Both the position numbers and the translations under genes were made by a program. Below are positions 22,037 through 35,026 of a stretch of DNA of 64,000 nucleotides, piece by piece. The stretch is from Agrostemma githago (lineage: Eukaryota; Streptophyta; Magnoliopsida; Caryophyllales; Caryophyllaceae), in contig OY288241.1 of NCBI GenBank assembly GCA_958450325.1, positions 47,071,978 to 47,135,977 of the forward strand, in the 5' to 3' direction. Numbering within the stretch: position 1 is the first letter of the stretch; each line of letters starts with the position of its first letter. A model generated the notes under the pieces. It ran no database searches, was not told where the DNA came from, and worked only from the letters and a program-made list of their open reading frames with translations.

Positions 22037-22294
22037 CTCCCTCCCTTCATAACCAAACACACCAGTTGCTTTTTCACATTTGTCGAGATATGTTTTACAT
22101 CATCGATATCTTTTATTTTACATTAGTAAAAATCATAAAAATTTGATATTCATAATGAACTCGTAGAGACGAATCAAACAAGATCCCACATGACTATATT
22201 TTTTCTTGTAGATTGTCGAGAATATCGAAGATTCTCTTGACATGTGAATAGTGTCAAAAAGTGATATGGGGTGTTTGGATTTGAAGGGAGGGAG
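22037..22294. mobile_element. Second Stowaway MITE
   Basis: CTCCCTCCCTTCATAACCAA at the left and TTTGGATTTGAAGGGAGGGA plus G at the right, flanked by TA at 22035-22036 and 22295-22296. 258 bp. Its short minus-strand open frame at 22133-22336 crosses the right end and is not a gene. Confidence 0.75.
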
Positions 22295-22358
22295 TACAAT
22301 TTTTGTACTTGGGGTAGCAAAGGCTACCCTGGCCACTCATTGGATTCGCCCATGCCTC

Positions 22359-23292
22359 GAAGGCTTTGACCTTACTCATGGTCTGGTGACACTTTGGGAA
22401 AGGATGGCAAAAGATTATGATCCCTTGGAATCTCTACAAGTGCATGCCTTCATTTCCTCTTTTGCATACCTCTGCATGCCTTGAGTCTTACACCATGATT
22501 GGTGATTTGTACTCTTGTTGGGTGCCAAAAGAGGATTTTGTTATATATTCTGATGAAGAAGAGCTAAAATCGGACAATGATTTCTAAATGAGTGACACCG
22601 AGAGAGAGGAAGACCAAGCCACCACACCTATCGGATGTTCATAATTAGTCTCGTTGGAGTGTTGGGTAGAAAGACTCAGGATTTTACAACAAGAGATTCC
22701 ATTTAACTTGGTTGCATGTGATTTCGAATGAATCTAGCTATTCAACACACATCTTTGAAGCTTTCATAAGAGCTTTATATTTGCTACTCTAGAGCTTTGA
22801 TCAAGATGTATAATAGGGTAAACAAGTGAAACATTTTGGGTATGTGGCGATAACATGTTAGACTATGCCATGGAAAATATCGATGTCACCCTTAGAGGCT
22901 TTGAGATCGCTCATGGTGACAATTCGGAAAAAGGATGACAAAAGAGTAGGATCCCTTGGAATCTATACAAGTGCGTGCCTTCATTTCCTCTTTTTCAAAC
23001 CGCTGCACGCCTTAAATCCTACGCCCTAATTGATTGATTTATATTCTTATCGGGTGCCACTAGAGGATTTTGTTATAAATTCTATTGAAGAGGAGCTACA
23101 AATGGACTATATGATTTCTAAATGAGAGAGAGATGCCAAGCCACCACACCTATCGGGTGGTCATAACTCTCGTTGGGGCTTTGGTTAGAAAGATTCGGGA
23201 TTTAACAACCAAAGAATTCATTTAACTTGGTTGCATGTGATTTCGAATGATTCTAGCTATTCAACACACATCGTTGAAGCTTTTTCAAAAGG
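22359..23292. repeat. Direct duplication of a ~0.41 kb unrecognised segment
   Basis: Copy 1 is about 22359-22772 and copy 2 about 22892-23292, offset by ~530-535 bp. Shared blocks include ATCCCTTGGAATCT, CCTTCATTTCCTCTTTT, AGAGGATTTTGTTATA, AGCCACCACACCTATCGG and TTGGTTGCATGTGATTTCG. Copy 1 has a short open frame from ATG 22417 to TAA 22585-22587 (56 residues, ends DEEELKSDNDF); copy 2 has a stop in the same place, so any gene is broken. Not recognised; it may be a captured gene fragment or an old transposon. Confidence 0.55.
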
Positions 23293-23575
23293 TTTAATTT
23301 AGAACAATTGTAGAACAAAGGAACATCTAAGATTTTTGTGTGACCTAGCCAAAATTGCATTTCTTTAGCCAAAATTTTTGTGTGACTTACCCAAATTTTT
23401 AGATATTCTTTAATATTCCGTTCTTTTATTTGTGTTTTCATTTACTTTCGTTTGAGGGGATGGGATCAGGGAACTCACTTTTTGATTAAGTATTTGATAG
23501 TTGATGAATTATAGTGAAGGATGACTAGTAACTAGCTAGGTAGCTACCACCCTTTAGCCATGTTTGGCGGAATAA
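23293..23575. other. Short gene-less spacer
   Basis: AT-rich sequence between the duplicated segment and the Tourist-like MITE. The open frame at 23253-23441 on the minus strand has no recognisable product. Confidence 0.4.
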
Positions 23576-23742
23576 GATCCTCTCCATTACCCCTCTCCAC
23601 TACTCATCAATAGATCGGATTTTATTTTGAAACGATCCAATAACGGTTCTCATATCAATGCTATAAGATAATGAAAGAGGAAGAGAAATGATATTATAAT
23701 GGATTGTGAGAGGTAACCGAGACAAAGCAATGGAGAGGATCC
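23576..23742. mobile_element. Tourist-like MITE
   Basis: Left end GATCCTCTCCATTACCCC and right end GCAATGGAGAGGATCC are inverted repeats; TAA flanks both sides (23573-23575 and 23743-23745), which suits the 3-bp target of PIF/Harbinger-mobilised Tourist MITEs. About 167 bp. Confidence 0.55.
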
Positions 23743-24650
23743 TAACTCATGTTTGGCTTGGGGAAAAAGTGGCATACATTATAGCCCTTTGGTTTCTATT
23801 TTAGCATGGGGATTAGTCATATACAAAACCAATTGTCATATATAACAACTTAGTTTACTTTTTATTTAGTTTGTAAAATTTTACGATTTCACAATCCTAT
23901 CTTAGTGACTTGATCGTATCTGTTACAATTATCCTAAAAAGGATCCCGATTAACATAAATGACAATACCAACAATATTATCGTTCAAGGTTGTTAAAACT
24001 TAAAATGCATATGCCTAAGACATGCAAAGGTATGTTTTCAAACCCATATATTAGAATACACATAAGATGAAAAATCCTAAATAATACATGAATCACGAAC
24101 TAACGATCAAAATTAAAGATTTGGAGGGTAAGGATGAAACCTTTTGGGGATGAGGTATAGAGCAAAGAGGTAGGTGTGTCATCATCTCTTGGTAGGCACA
24201 TTCATCCTTCTCACTTAGCTGAAGTGAATCGTTCAGAACTACTATTTTCCCATATGTTGAAGTTGTCTTGCATTCCAAAATATTATACATGTTGTCACTT
24301 ATTGTAAAAAAAAAGTCAAAAATCAATTTTGATTTTTTTCCTATTTAATCCCACAAAGTTATTCTATAATTATTACTCCGTATAACTTTTGGATAAAACC
24401 AAGCTAAGGGAAGAAAAATGAGTAATTGTGGATCATAGAAAACTCAATTGCCCCATATACACATCACAAAATCACAAAACCTACCCAAAAAGGGAAAAAA
24501 TTATTTAACAAAAATAATCTCAACTATAGATCGTTTTCTCAAAATAAATCCAACATCATTTAATCAAGGAATAAACTTTATTACGAACCTTATCTTTTTA
24601 AAATGAATCCAAGTGCAAGACTAAAACTTGCTTTTAAGAAAACAAAAAAA
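23743..24650. other. Gene-less AT-rich stretch
   Basis: No gene, RNA or clear transposon end was found. The minus-strand frame 24093-24326 has no recognisable similarity or promoter. Confidence 0.4.
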
Positions 24651-25143
24651 GGTTATTTCATGAGAATAATCTCATCTATGTGTGTGCTTCTTAAAATAAT
24701 CTAAACTATACGTAATCTCATTTTAATATGAACTGCGCATGCATTAATCTGGTTTTGCTATTTATGAAATTATGACTTGTTATTACAGGTCATAGTGACT
24801 TCTTGTAACTTTCTAGAATTTTTTTAGATCCGTTGCGGTCATCGCGAAATGTAAAATTCCAATAAAAATATTTTTTTTCATAGCTTCTATAAGACTAATT
24901 GAAAAAGAAATAGAAGATGAATTTTCGGTTTTTTTTAATCAATGGCCGAAAATGAACACGAAATGTGAATTAGAAGAACAAAAGTTAGAGAAAGAATTGA
25001 ATAAGAGAATTTCAACAGGTAGCCGATCACCCATAACAAAACGAGGTTAATGAAGGTGTAGTTTATATTAAAATGAGATTACGTACCGTTTGTATTAATT
25101 TAAGAAGTAAACGTATAGTTGAGATTATTCCCATGAAATAACC
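24651..25143. mobile_element. MULE-like MITE, copy 1 (long terminal inverted repeats)
   Basis: GGTTATTTCATGAGAATAAT at the left is mirrored by ATTATTCCCATGAAATAACC at the right; inverted similarity extends about 85-90 bp inward through GTAATCTCATTTTAATAT. 493 bp. The flanks are A-rich, so the duplication cannot be resolved here, but copy 2 of the family (43223-43711) has a clean 9-bp duplication. Confidence 0.75.
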
Positions 25144-25344
25144 AAAAAAACAAGGGTGTTGCTCTTCGCAGTACGCATTTTACTCGACTCAGTACCGTTT
25201 TTCCGATTTTGCCCCTCTCATTTCCCCCTCCCTCAAATTCATCCTTTTTCTCTCTTTTCTTTTTCTCTTCTCCGTATCTTCTTTACTCAACGCAGTACAT
25301 TATTTTTTACTTTTACACAGTACATTTTTTTTGTTTTACGCAGT

Positions 25345-26794
25345 TGTAGACACCCACATTTTGACCACCAGGTGTCTATAGCAGTTTCCAAAAAACACCC
25401 GATGATGATCGGACGCAAACATGACTAAATACACTCGATTTTCGGACTCGGAATCAATAGTAGTTGGCACGAGCTTTTAGCGGAGTAAAAATCTCACAAA
25501 ACAGACCTCAAATCCAGGCCCAGTGGGTCGTTTCCAGTCAAATGAGACTAATTTGGGTCAAAGCCGACACCAAGGGCAAAACCGTCTTTTAGCAACCGGG
25601 TCAAACCCCGGTCAAAGACGTTTCGAAGACCTAAAAATCTGCCACGCAGCTTTCGGAAATTCGATTTGAAGTCAAATACCTACTTCACCCCAACCGGTGT
25701 TTCTTCCCCTACAAGTAACCTTTTCCTATCCAAAGACGGAATCCTACTTCACTCCAACCGGTTGTTTTCTTCCTTTACAAAACATCTTTTCTAAAAATCA
25801 TTCGGAATATTTGATATCGATTTCATAATCGAATATCGAATATAACGAATATCGAAAATTTAAGTCGAGTATAAATTATGCTATATTTGTACGCGATTTA
25901 ACAAAATTGTTGATTTTCGAAAAAAGGGTCTCGAGAACAGGCAGCCATGCGAGTCGCACGAGTCCTGTGCGAGTCGCATGGCCACGCGAGTCGCGCCTCA
26001 CCCGCGCGGGTCGCGTAGTCTCCTGAAAACCGTAACACCGAAAAGCGATCCCGTCTTATTTTTTTTAAAAACATCTTTTCCTTTTTTATAAAACATCGGG
26101 CTTTTCGGTATATTTTAGGTCTCGACAAATCTTTTCAAAACCATGCATTGCATTATATTTACATCTTTTATTCAATTTACAAACCGTTACTAACCCGTTT
26201 GTTCTTTGTCTTTGTATCTTATTTTCGTTGTTTTGTTTTATTATACTAAAACGAACCCCGCATGCTAAAACAACTTTGACGTTAAATTTAAATACATTAA
26301 ATGATGTAGAACAAACATAATTCACATGTTTAGTCTAAAAAGCCTTGTTTGCATATCATTCAACTGTCGAACTAACGCGCGTACATCAAAATCGAACGAT
26401 ATCTTAGTAAAGGCCGTTAAGTGCGGGCGGGGTTGGGTGTTCTTTGTGAACTTCCCAACACGTATCCCCATCCCTTACTCAGAACCATGGTTTCCGGATG
26501 TCCGAATCCATTGGCATACGAGAGTCATTCAATACTCAATTACCGATAATGTCGGTATCGGTGTCGCAATGCTAAGGGACGAACCCAATAAACTCTGAAA
26601 TCGGAATGCGCCGTACTTTGTGCACGGCCCACTACGACATAGAGTGGGTTCGAACGGGGCCGAACTCCCACAAAGTTCGGTGGCTACTCCTACTTCGATT
26701 TAAATTTCAACTCGAGATCCATCTCACATGAGATTCATTCGCCTCCCCAAACCCGCGCATGGCCGCGTCGGGGTGGACCTATGTCATGTCCACA
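25345..26794 (+). repeat. 5' LTR of Element 2
   Basis: Closely related to Element 1 LTRs at both ends and in the block with CCCTTACTCAGAACCATGG and TTTCCGGATGTCCGAA, but ~1 kb shorter. It lacks the segment with the CTATAAATAG box, and no comparable TATA box was seen. One AT-rich dyad (about 25810-25845) and repeated GCGAGTCGC motifs (about 25949-26011) are retained. Confidence 0.88.
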
Positions 26795-26797
26795 ATT

Positions 26798-26816
26798 TGG
26801 CGACTCCGCTGGGGAT
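26798..26816 (+). other. Primer-binding site of Element 2, tRNA-Arg
   Basis: TGGCGACTCCGCTGGGGAT, identical to the Element 1 site and the same three bases from the LTR end. Confidence 0.88.
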
Positions 26817-27600
26817 TCCTGATGTACCACTAGTCATCGGGGGTCCTAGGGTGAGATTCGAAAAGAAATCGTTCAATTAGTAATGTACGCGTTTTATTTC
26901 GGTGGTTCATGCATAACCCAAATTTTTCCCGGGCCGGTTACTTGTGACCGACGTCCCACTATACCACGGTGCATTCCTAAATGGGTGCACTAAAGACTCC
27001 GATAGCGGAACTCGCATGGGTTTTACGGCATGTTCTAAGTCCAATTCGGCTTAGGAAGTCCGTCCTGATTTGCGAGAAAGCCATCGTTGTTGGTATAAAC
27101 CCTATTTCGACCGACCGGGACTTAGATTAAGAGCATACATGGCGTCATTATGCTGCTTCCATGACTACATGCTACTTGGTTTACATGTCATCTTTTTCAA
27201 AAACCGTTATTTCAAAAAAAAAACGTACATCTTTTCAAAATTATCCATTTTTTCAAAAAAAACTCTCGGAAAGCTGCCAAAATTTAGACTTAAGATTTGA
27301 CTCAAAACAAGCCTATTTTCTAGCCGGCATGCTATCCATTTCAATATTCAAATTTCGTTCCTCATTCAATTTTCAAATTTTCAAAATTCTATTTCAATTT
27401 TCAAATCTTCGAGATGCCATTCTCAATTTTCAAATCTCCGAGATGCTGTTTTCGATTTCCAAATCTTCGGGATCTTATTTTCGATTTTCAAATTTTCGGA
27501 AATTTATTTTCAATATTCAAAATTCCAAATATTCAACCTTTCAAAAAATCTGGGACGCTACCGAATTTAGGACTTAGGATTTTACTCAAAATAGCCTATT
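26817..27600 (+). other. Leader of Element 2, left part
   Basis: Non-coding; matches the Element 1 leader (TTTTCCCGGGCCGGT, GACCGACGTCCCACTATACC, GGGTTTTACGGCATGT, TAAGAGCATACATGGCGTCA). It has expanded TTTCAAAATTT-type repeats at 27340-27560. The short frames here are compositional. The leader resumes at 35027 after the nested LTRs. Confidence 0.7.
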
Positions 27601-27605
27601 TTTAG

Positions 27606-30600
27606 TGTAACACCCCTGATTTTATAAATTAAATTAAAATAAAATTATGTTCGTATTCTTATTTTTCGATTTAACTCGTAAATTCTTAAAACTATATTAA
27701 AGCGAATTTATCGTTTAATCGTTTCAAATCCTAAAATTCTATTTGTCTCGGAAACTCTTCTGATATTTAAAACATATTTTTATTTCTGTTTCGATTCATT
27801 CTATACGTTTAATTTAATTTTTATCGAAAGTCTATTTCAACGATTTAAATTCTAAATTCTTTTTATTCATTTATATTATGCTCGAATTTTCTATTTTTCG
27901 GCTCGAAACTCATTTATTTTAAGTTTCGTCAAAATATTTAATGCATTTCCTCGAAAAATCAATTTAATTCACTTTATCGTAAATTTATCATTTATCGGGA
28001 AATACTATTTGATCGTTTAATTATTTAGTTCTATAAGCTTCGTTTTCGTCTCGAATAATCTGTTTACTCATTTTATTTGACAGTCCGATTATTTATTAAT
28101 TTTATTAACTCGTTTTAACCCGATTCGTGGGCCAGTCAACTTATCGTTACAGAATTCGTTTAATTCATGTTTCTGAGCCGATTTATTTAATTAATCCTTT
28201 GTTTTCCTTTTCCTCTTGATTCAATGTATTCTATTTATATTCAACCCTCTTTGTTTTTATTTTGTTGACTCCACCGCTTCAACTTTTGCTTTCCACTGCT
28301 CTCTCTTACGTTTCCCCTTCACCTCTTGTTGTTCTTCACTCATCCCGACCCCCCTGCCTCCTGTACTTCTTCCTCGTCTACCGCTCGTCCTCCACCTCTT
28401 CGATTCTTTTTCTGCGCACTGTCCTTCACTCATTTCCCTTTTTCTTTCGCCTGCCATCATCATCAATCAATCTATCTCGGCGCGTGTCCTCGGTTTCGAT
28501 CACCCTTGTTTCCGGCCTTTGTTCTCGCCGTCCCTGTTCATTGCTGCTGCGTACTGCTGCTGCTGGTTCTGCTCTGACTGTGTCGCTTCTGCTGCTGTTC
28601 TGTCACTGTTACTGCTCTTCGTACCAGTGTTACTGCTGATGCGTTCTGTCTGCCTCTTTACCTGATTTCGATTAAGGTAATCCATTTCTTCTCTTCGGTC
28701 CCTTCTCTGTTTTCTTCTTCTTCTCTTGTAATATTACACTCGATTGGTCTGTTCTCGCGTCCCGGTTTTCTTCTTTCCCTCTGCGTTTTTGTTGTTGCGG
28801 CCTACTGTTGTTTTATGATGTTGTTGTTCGGTTTCTCCTCGCGTTTTCTGCTGCTATACGTTTCTCATCCTGCTGCCCTTCTTTTTCTTATTTGTTTTCC
28901 TGTCTTCTTCTTGTCCTTGTGTTGTTGTTGTTTGGTGTTACTACGGTTGCGGTTTTGTTGCTGCTACTCTCTCTTTCTTACTCTTCTCTTTCTCGTCGTG
29001 CCCTTTGTTTGTTGTCCTCTATTCATGGTTTGTATGTCAATCATGTTTCTTTCTTTGTCTCTCTCTTTTTCTCATCATCTTTTTCTTCTTCTCCTTATTT
29101 CATACTGCTATTCCCGTGTCCGGTTCTTAAGCATCTTTTCTTACTGTGGTTGTTCCTGTAATTGCCTTGTTGTTGTTGTTATCGATCTTCTTCGATGCTG
29201 CTGTTCTTTCTTCATATTTGTGTTGTTGCCGCTGCTGCTGTCCGTGTTCCTCCATCGCTGCTTGATCTTGCATTCCTCTTCGTTGTTCTACTTCTTCGTT
29301 TGACATTCGTGTTGTCTGAACCTTGCCCATGTCGAATTACTGTTGTCGCTTTGGCTCACTATTGTTGTGTGAAGCTTGTTGTGACGTTTTTCCTCAGTTC
29401 ATCGTGTCTTCTCGTTCTTCTTTATCCTATAATCTTCGGTTCACATGTTGTTACTCTTCTTGACCCGTTTGTGATTTCTCCAACGTTTTTGTGTGACTCT
29501 CTTTTCCAACTTTCCTTAATTTCCGATCTCTTCGTTTCTGTTTCTTTTTGTCTCGAATCTGAAGTGGATCATACTTGAAAGGCTAGCGATTCACGTGACG
29601 AAGGATTTTGCGTACTATTGAGGATTTGGGAATCGGACTATGCAAGTAGACATGTACGGGATCGATTCGATTTTTCAGCTCGAGGTAACTTTAGGACGTT
29701 ACTCGATTTTATATCGTATGTTTGACTAGTAGTATATAGTAAATATTTTAACTTCGGTTTTCAAATTTTAGCTAATATATTATTGCTAATTATATTAATT
29801 TTAAATCGTATGTCCTATCAATATTTTTACGACCTTCGATATCGTTTTATAAATCATTACTAATTTTATTATTAATGATCGTTATAATATTTTGTTGGTT
29901 ATCGTAATACTAGTAACTAAGTAATATCGATTTTCATATTTTCGTCATATTTCGTTAATTTCTAATTTTTAACTCAAAATCGTATTTTTATATTATAATT
30001 GAGATTTTTATACTTGTTCAATAAATTAATTTCTTTTTACGACTTATATTAATAAATGATAAAATAGTCAGTTTAGTTTTAAATATATTTTTTAGTCGAG
30101 ACTATTTTCACTAATAATTTCCTATTTGTTTCCGGTTGACTATTTTTATTAAAATTTGTATTATTTATAAATCAAAGCTATATCTTAAAAATAATTTGAA
30201 ACCTTTATAAAATTCATTTCATTTATAAAACTCGTTGACTCAATTAATTTTGATATCATTTTTCTTAAAATATCTCTTTTCTAAGATTTATTGTTTTAAC
30301 TCGAATTCCTAAATTATTTATAAAATACTATATAATGACTTATCATATTTTATTTATATTTTGAGTAACGAATTTAGAAATATAATAAAGTTACGATAAC
30401 GACGATAATAATAAAATGTTAATTTCGTTAGAAATGCTATTTTTATACATTTCACCTATTTTAATAACTTACGTATTTTCTATACTAATATTTCTATTTT
30501 AAGTAAGTTTCTAAAAAAATTTAGTAAGTTTCTATTTATAGAAAGTTTCCCTTTTAATATAAAATGGTTATTCCTTTTATCCATATCATTTATATTGATT

Positions 30601-33600
30601 ATATTTACTTTTGAATATCGATAATGGCTGTTTTGGAGTTATGGAATGAGGACAAGTGTATGGGTAGAGTAAAACAGTCTAGGGTATACGTTTTGCCATC
30701 AACTATAAAGCTGGTGTGTCTATGTTGAGACGCATTGGTCCGTTGAACTGAGCATGGTTTGTGTTCAGGAGTGTGTATATTTTGACCTTAAACTTAGATA
30801 TCGCATCGTGTAAGTCGCCGTCGGGTTGAACTGGATTACGGTTGGTGTCCAGGAGCGGTGTACATTACTTAAGCCAGGACCTCGCTGCACGCAGTCCTGT
30901 TATAGTTGAGTTGCCTAGTTAGAGGCCGAAGTCTAATTTGTTTTGACTAAGTTCTTGAAGCTAGTTTGAGTATTATCCTAGTGAAAGTCTATTCCATTGC
31001 ACTGATTGATTCCATAACGCCATTTTGAATATTTTTATTATTATCGATACTTTTTGATTTGCAGGTTGGCAAATATTTCAAGTTTTCTTCTGAAAACTTG
31101 TTCTGATTCTATTGTTCAAATATTTTAAGTTTTCTCCGAAAGCTTATTTTTATTATATCTTTTAATATTTTCCATTTTAACTATTTTGATATAATAATAC
31201 TATTATTTTTCCATATGATATAATTTGGTTTGGGAGAACGTCCGAGTTACTCTGTAACACCCGCTATTTTCCTGGCATTTTTTCCTTTCCGCTATGACTA
31301 CGTCATAACTCTATTTCGGGCTTATATTGCATCTTTTTTTTTCAAGCTTTATTTTTATTTGAGAGTCCGATATTATTATTTTTTTAAAGAGATTTGTACT
31401 CTTTTAAACCTATTTATTTGATTTTCATCATAAATTAATTATTTTTCTGCAAGGAATTCTACTTCTCTACGAATTAATGTTTAAGCTCGAATTTAAGTTA
31501 TTTCTTTTCCTACAAATGTCTAATTATATTTATATAATATTTTCAACAAAGAAATATTTTTATTTATGAAAATTTAGCCATTAATGATTTTTTTTACGAA
31601 ATTTCGTAAATAATTATTTTCCAACGTGAGGTTTACTCGAATTGCTTCGAAATACCTTTAATAATTTTACGATCATTTTTTTTAATCAACCTACAATTAT
31701 TTTTGGACCCCTTCCCACCATTTTGGACCGTGACCCCCATGTCACACTACTACTACATATTTTTACAACTTATTATTTTTATGTTTTTAAGAGAACAATT
31801 ATTTCACAAGATATTTTTACCATATTTTAATGTGATGATTCATGCAAAAACTTTTCAACCTCCACATACATCATTTTGGCCAAGTTGTGTAGTATGCATG
31901 TACCTTGTTTTCATCAATTTTAAAAGCTTCATTTATGCTTAATCCTTTCACTTTTTTTTCTCATTCAATTTACATCAATTTTAATCAAGCCAAATACCTC
32001 CTCTTTCTCTCTCTTTTGGTTCATGAAATCTGAATTTTTTCATCAGCCATTTCTGGCCAGAAAACCGTCTTCAAGCTTCGCCTTCCGTCTCCTATTTTTC
32101 TCTTATTTCGATCCTCTTTTCGTCTCCTTCGTTAAGGTATTAATCGATTTCTTTTCCAATCATTTTTACCTTGTTTTTCCAGCGATCTTATGGTATTTTC
32201 ATACCATGGATTTCATGTTTTTATAGGCTTCTTGGTCGATCCCGAAGCAGACGAATATATTATCGACTCGAATTTGGACTTGAGGTAACGTCGATGTTAC
32301 TCGGTATTTCATGATTTTAAATGAGTATTTGCATGTATATATTTTTATGTTTTATTTTGGCAATATATGTATGTCATAAAATCTGGGAAAATTTTAAAAG
32401 TTGAAAATTTGTATGTTTCAGTATTTTTATCGCTTTTACGAGATTAACGATTAAATCGCCATATTAATTTGTAAAATCATAATATTCGGCCTAAACATGT
32501 AATATATGTTTATATTCTGTAAAAATGTTGTTTTTGATGATTTTTAATAATTTAATATTTTTCTGATATTTTAGTTATCAATTATTGAATTATTACCGTT
32601 TACGGACAAAAACGATTAAAAGCCGATTTTTAGTTATAGTACTTAAACAATTTATTTTAATCTGATTTTTGACGTGGTGAAACTTTCTGGTGAAATAGAA
32701 TTTTCTGAATTTGTTCATAATTTTTCTGAATTGTTAAGTGGATGAATTAATTAATCACTTTAAATCATTGTTTATCGTTTAAACTGTGTTTGTCGTTTAA
32801 ATTCTCGATTTCTGGCCTTTGGTTTAAATCTGGAATTTTTTTTGATTCTGATGATTTCATATTAAAATGTAATTTTATGATTTTTAGTGCCTTAATAAAA
32901 TGTTAGGAACGATAAGTTTTATTAATGGAATCGTTAATTGTGAAAACGGGTTTTAAAGACGGTTTTGACGGAAGTTGGTAAATCTGGAACTTTGGAAAAT
33001 CTGGAAAATTAGTATATTCTGGAAAATTATGATTTTTAGGTTTAATAATAATTTTTAGACATTAATACTTAGATCGTTTTGTAATTAATATTTTTATTAA
33101 TCGTTAATGTCGAGATTGGACGATTAACGAGAAAACGCTTTAAAAACCGAGTTTTAGAATTCTGAAAAATTTTCTTTTCTGGACAGAATGTCCATAAATA
33201 TATTTTGACTATTTTACGTAATTTTCGTACTATTTATTAAAGTCTTTAATTAATAAGTAATGATTTTCGGACAAATTGTGATTTATCGTTAAAATGCTTC
33301 GTCTTACCTAAAAGAATTATTTTTCCAGCAATTTTGAAAGTATTTAAATCTGAAACTTTAAGAGTTAAATCATCCCTTAACATACTCTAAATATATTGGT
33401 TTGTTTAATTAAATAAAGACGTTCAAATATTTAATTTGATGTTTGCCGTAAAATCCTATTTCTAATTTTATTGTCGAAACTAATAATAATTAGGGAATTT
33501 TAGCTTTTTAACTTTTGAAAACACCCTAATTAGTAATATTAAAATGTTTAAGACATTTTTTAATCATTTTATAACGCTTATACGATATTTTAATAATTTC

Positions 33601-35021
33601 ATAAAATTAAATGTTCACTTTGGTAATTAATATTGTGAAGGCCGAAAGTATTAGTTTTATAAATCTATATCGTTTACTAAAAATGTGATGTTAGTATAAA
33701 CTAATATTTTTGCTATTTTGATATGATGCTATTTTTGGTAAAGTTTCTAAAAAAGAAGTTTCCTAAAATAGAAAGTTTCCTCTTTTGGAAAGTGATTTCT
33801 TTTTCTTTTGTTCTCCTATTGTTTATATTTATTTTTGAATATCGATAATGGCTTGTTTTGGAGTTATGGAATAAAGTCAAGTGTGGGGTTAGAGTAATAA
33901 TCTGGGGTGTACGTTTTTGCCATCAGCTATAAAGCCGGTGTGCCCATTTGGGGCACATTTGGTCGTTGAACTGGCGTAGTTTCGCCCAGGAGAGTGTGCA
34001 TTGTGCCCTTAAGCTAGATATCGCATCGTGTTAGTCGCCGTCAGTTGAACTGGATACATTTGGTATCCAGGAGGGGTGTATACTACTTAAACCAGGACCT
34101 CGCTGCACGCAGTCCTGTTATAGTTGAGTTGCCTAGTTAGAGACTGGATTCTGTTATGAGTTAAGTCTACAGTTCTCGAAGCTAGTTTTCAGTATTATCC
34201 TAGTGAAAGTCTAGCCTTGTGCACACTGATCGAATATCCATAACGCCATTTTGATTATTTTATTTATTATCGATATAAAATGGTTTGCAGGTTGGCAAAT
34301 ATTTTATGTTTCTTCGGAAACCCTTTTGATTATTTTGTTTTACGCTAAAGCGTATTTTAATATGATGTTTTACTGTTTTCCTTTTTACTATTTTTCTATA
34401 ATAGTAATTACAGTTTTAAAATCCTGTTATACGGCTGGGAGAACGTTGGCGTTGCTCCCCACTGATTGTGGCTGTTATGTTTTAACATGGCAGGTATACG
34501 TGTTCCGGGTGTGGGCTAGCGAGCAGTGTGGATCCTGCTTATTTATTTTTATAATTATGTCCTATGGATTGTTCAAACCCCTTTTGTGGATTGTTTTAAA
34601 TTTTGGCCATTTTATTTAAGGCCTATTGTTTGACTTTACCATTTTAATTTCACTAAGACATAGTTAAAGTGTGTTTTAATCCCGACTCTACAGTGTTTCC
34701 GCCACTGTATCGCGTTAGATTTTCTAGGGGATTATATACTCCCCACTGACGTGGCTGTTATGTTTATAACATGACAGGTAATTGCTGCTGGGTTTTGGGT
34801 GTGAGCTAGCGAGTAGCGTGGATCCTACTCTTTCTTTATTCATGTAATTTATGGATTTGTATAACCCGTTTGGTGAATTTTCTCTTTAGGCCTTTTGTAA
34901 AAAGAGGCCTTTGTATTGACTTACCATTTCTTCTAATAAGATATAGTTTGTCAGTGTGTTTTAATCCCAACTCTACAGTGTTTCCGCTACTGTATTGCGT
35001 TAGATTTTCTAGGGGATTACA
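27606..35021 (+). mobile_element. Solo LTR A (TGTAACACCC family), split by solo LTR B
   Basis: Starts TGTAACACCCCTG at 27606 and ends GGGGATTACA at 35021, with a 5-bp duplication TTTAG at 27601-27605 and 35022-35026. Removing the nested LTR B leaves about 3.93 kb with no coding domains, so it reads as a solo LTR left by recombination between LTRs of a Ty3/gypsy-type element with long LTRs. The stretch 28216-29578 is extremely pyrimidine-rich (CTT, TGCTGC, TTCTTC runs) and yields several open frames of 80-160 codons that are compositional, not genes. Intron-like splice signals occur (for example AAG/GTAATCC near 28675 and TTTGCAG/GTTGG near 31066). An LTR-like non-autonomous unit is the alternative. 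Confidence 0.75.
31253..34736 (+). mobile_element. Solo LTR B, nested in solo LTR A
   Basis: Starts TGTAACACCCGC, ends GGGGATTATA (CA changed to TA), and is flanked by a perfect 5-bp duplication TACTC (31248-31252 and 34737-34741). Joining across it restores GTTACTC to CCCACTGACGTGG, matching the uninterrupted LTR B sequence GTTGCTCCCCACTGATTGTGG at about 34450. It shares with LTR A a well-conserved block (30600-31000 against 33835-34230) and the final ~280 bp, while the rest differs. 3.48 kb, no coding domains. Confidence 0.8.
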
Positions 35022-35026
35022 TTTAG

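Noticed and set aside
16241..22350. Possible large hAT-like element from CAGGGGCGAACCCAGG (16241) to TTGGATTCGCCCATG (22339-22353)
   Set aside because: The ends look loosely mirrored, but flanking bases give no 8-bp duplication and a complete Helitron lies between.
28216..29578. Cluster of overlapping plus-strand open frames of 80-160 codons rich in Leu, Ser, Cys, Phe
   Set aside because: They come from a long pyrimidine-rich stretch inside solo LTR A; several frames are open at once, there is no domain, and LTR B lacks the same frames.
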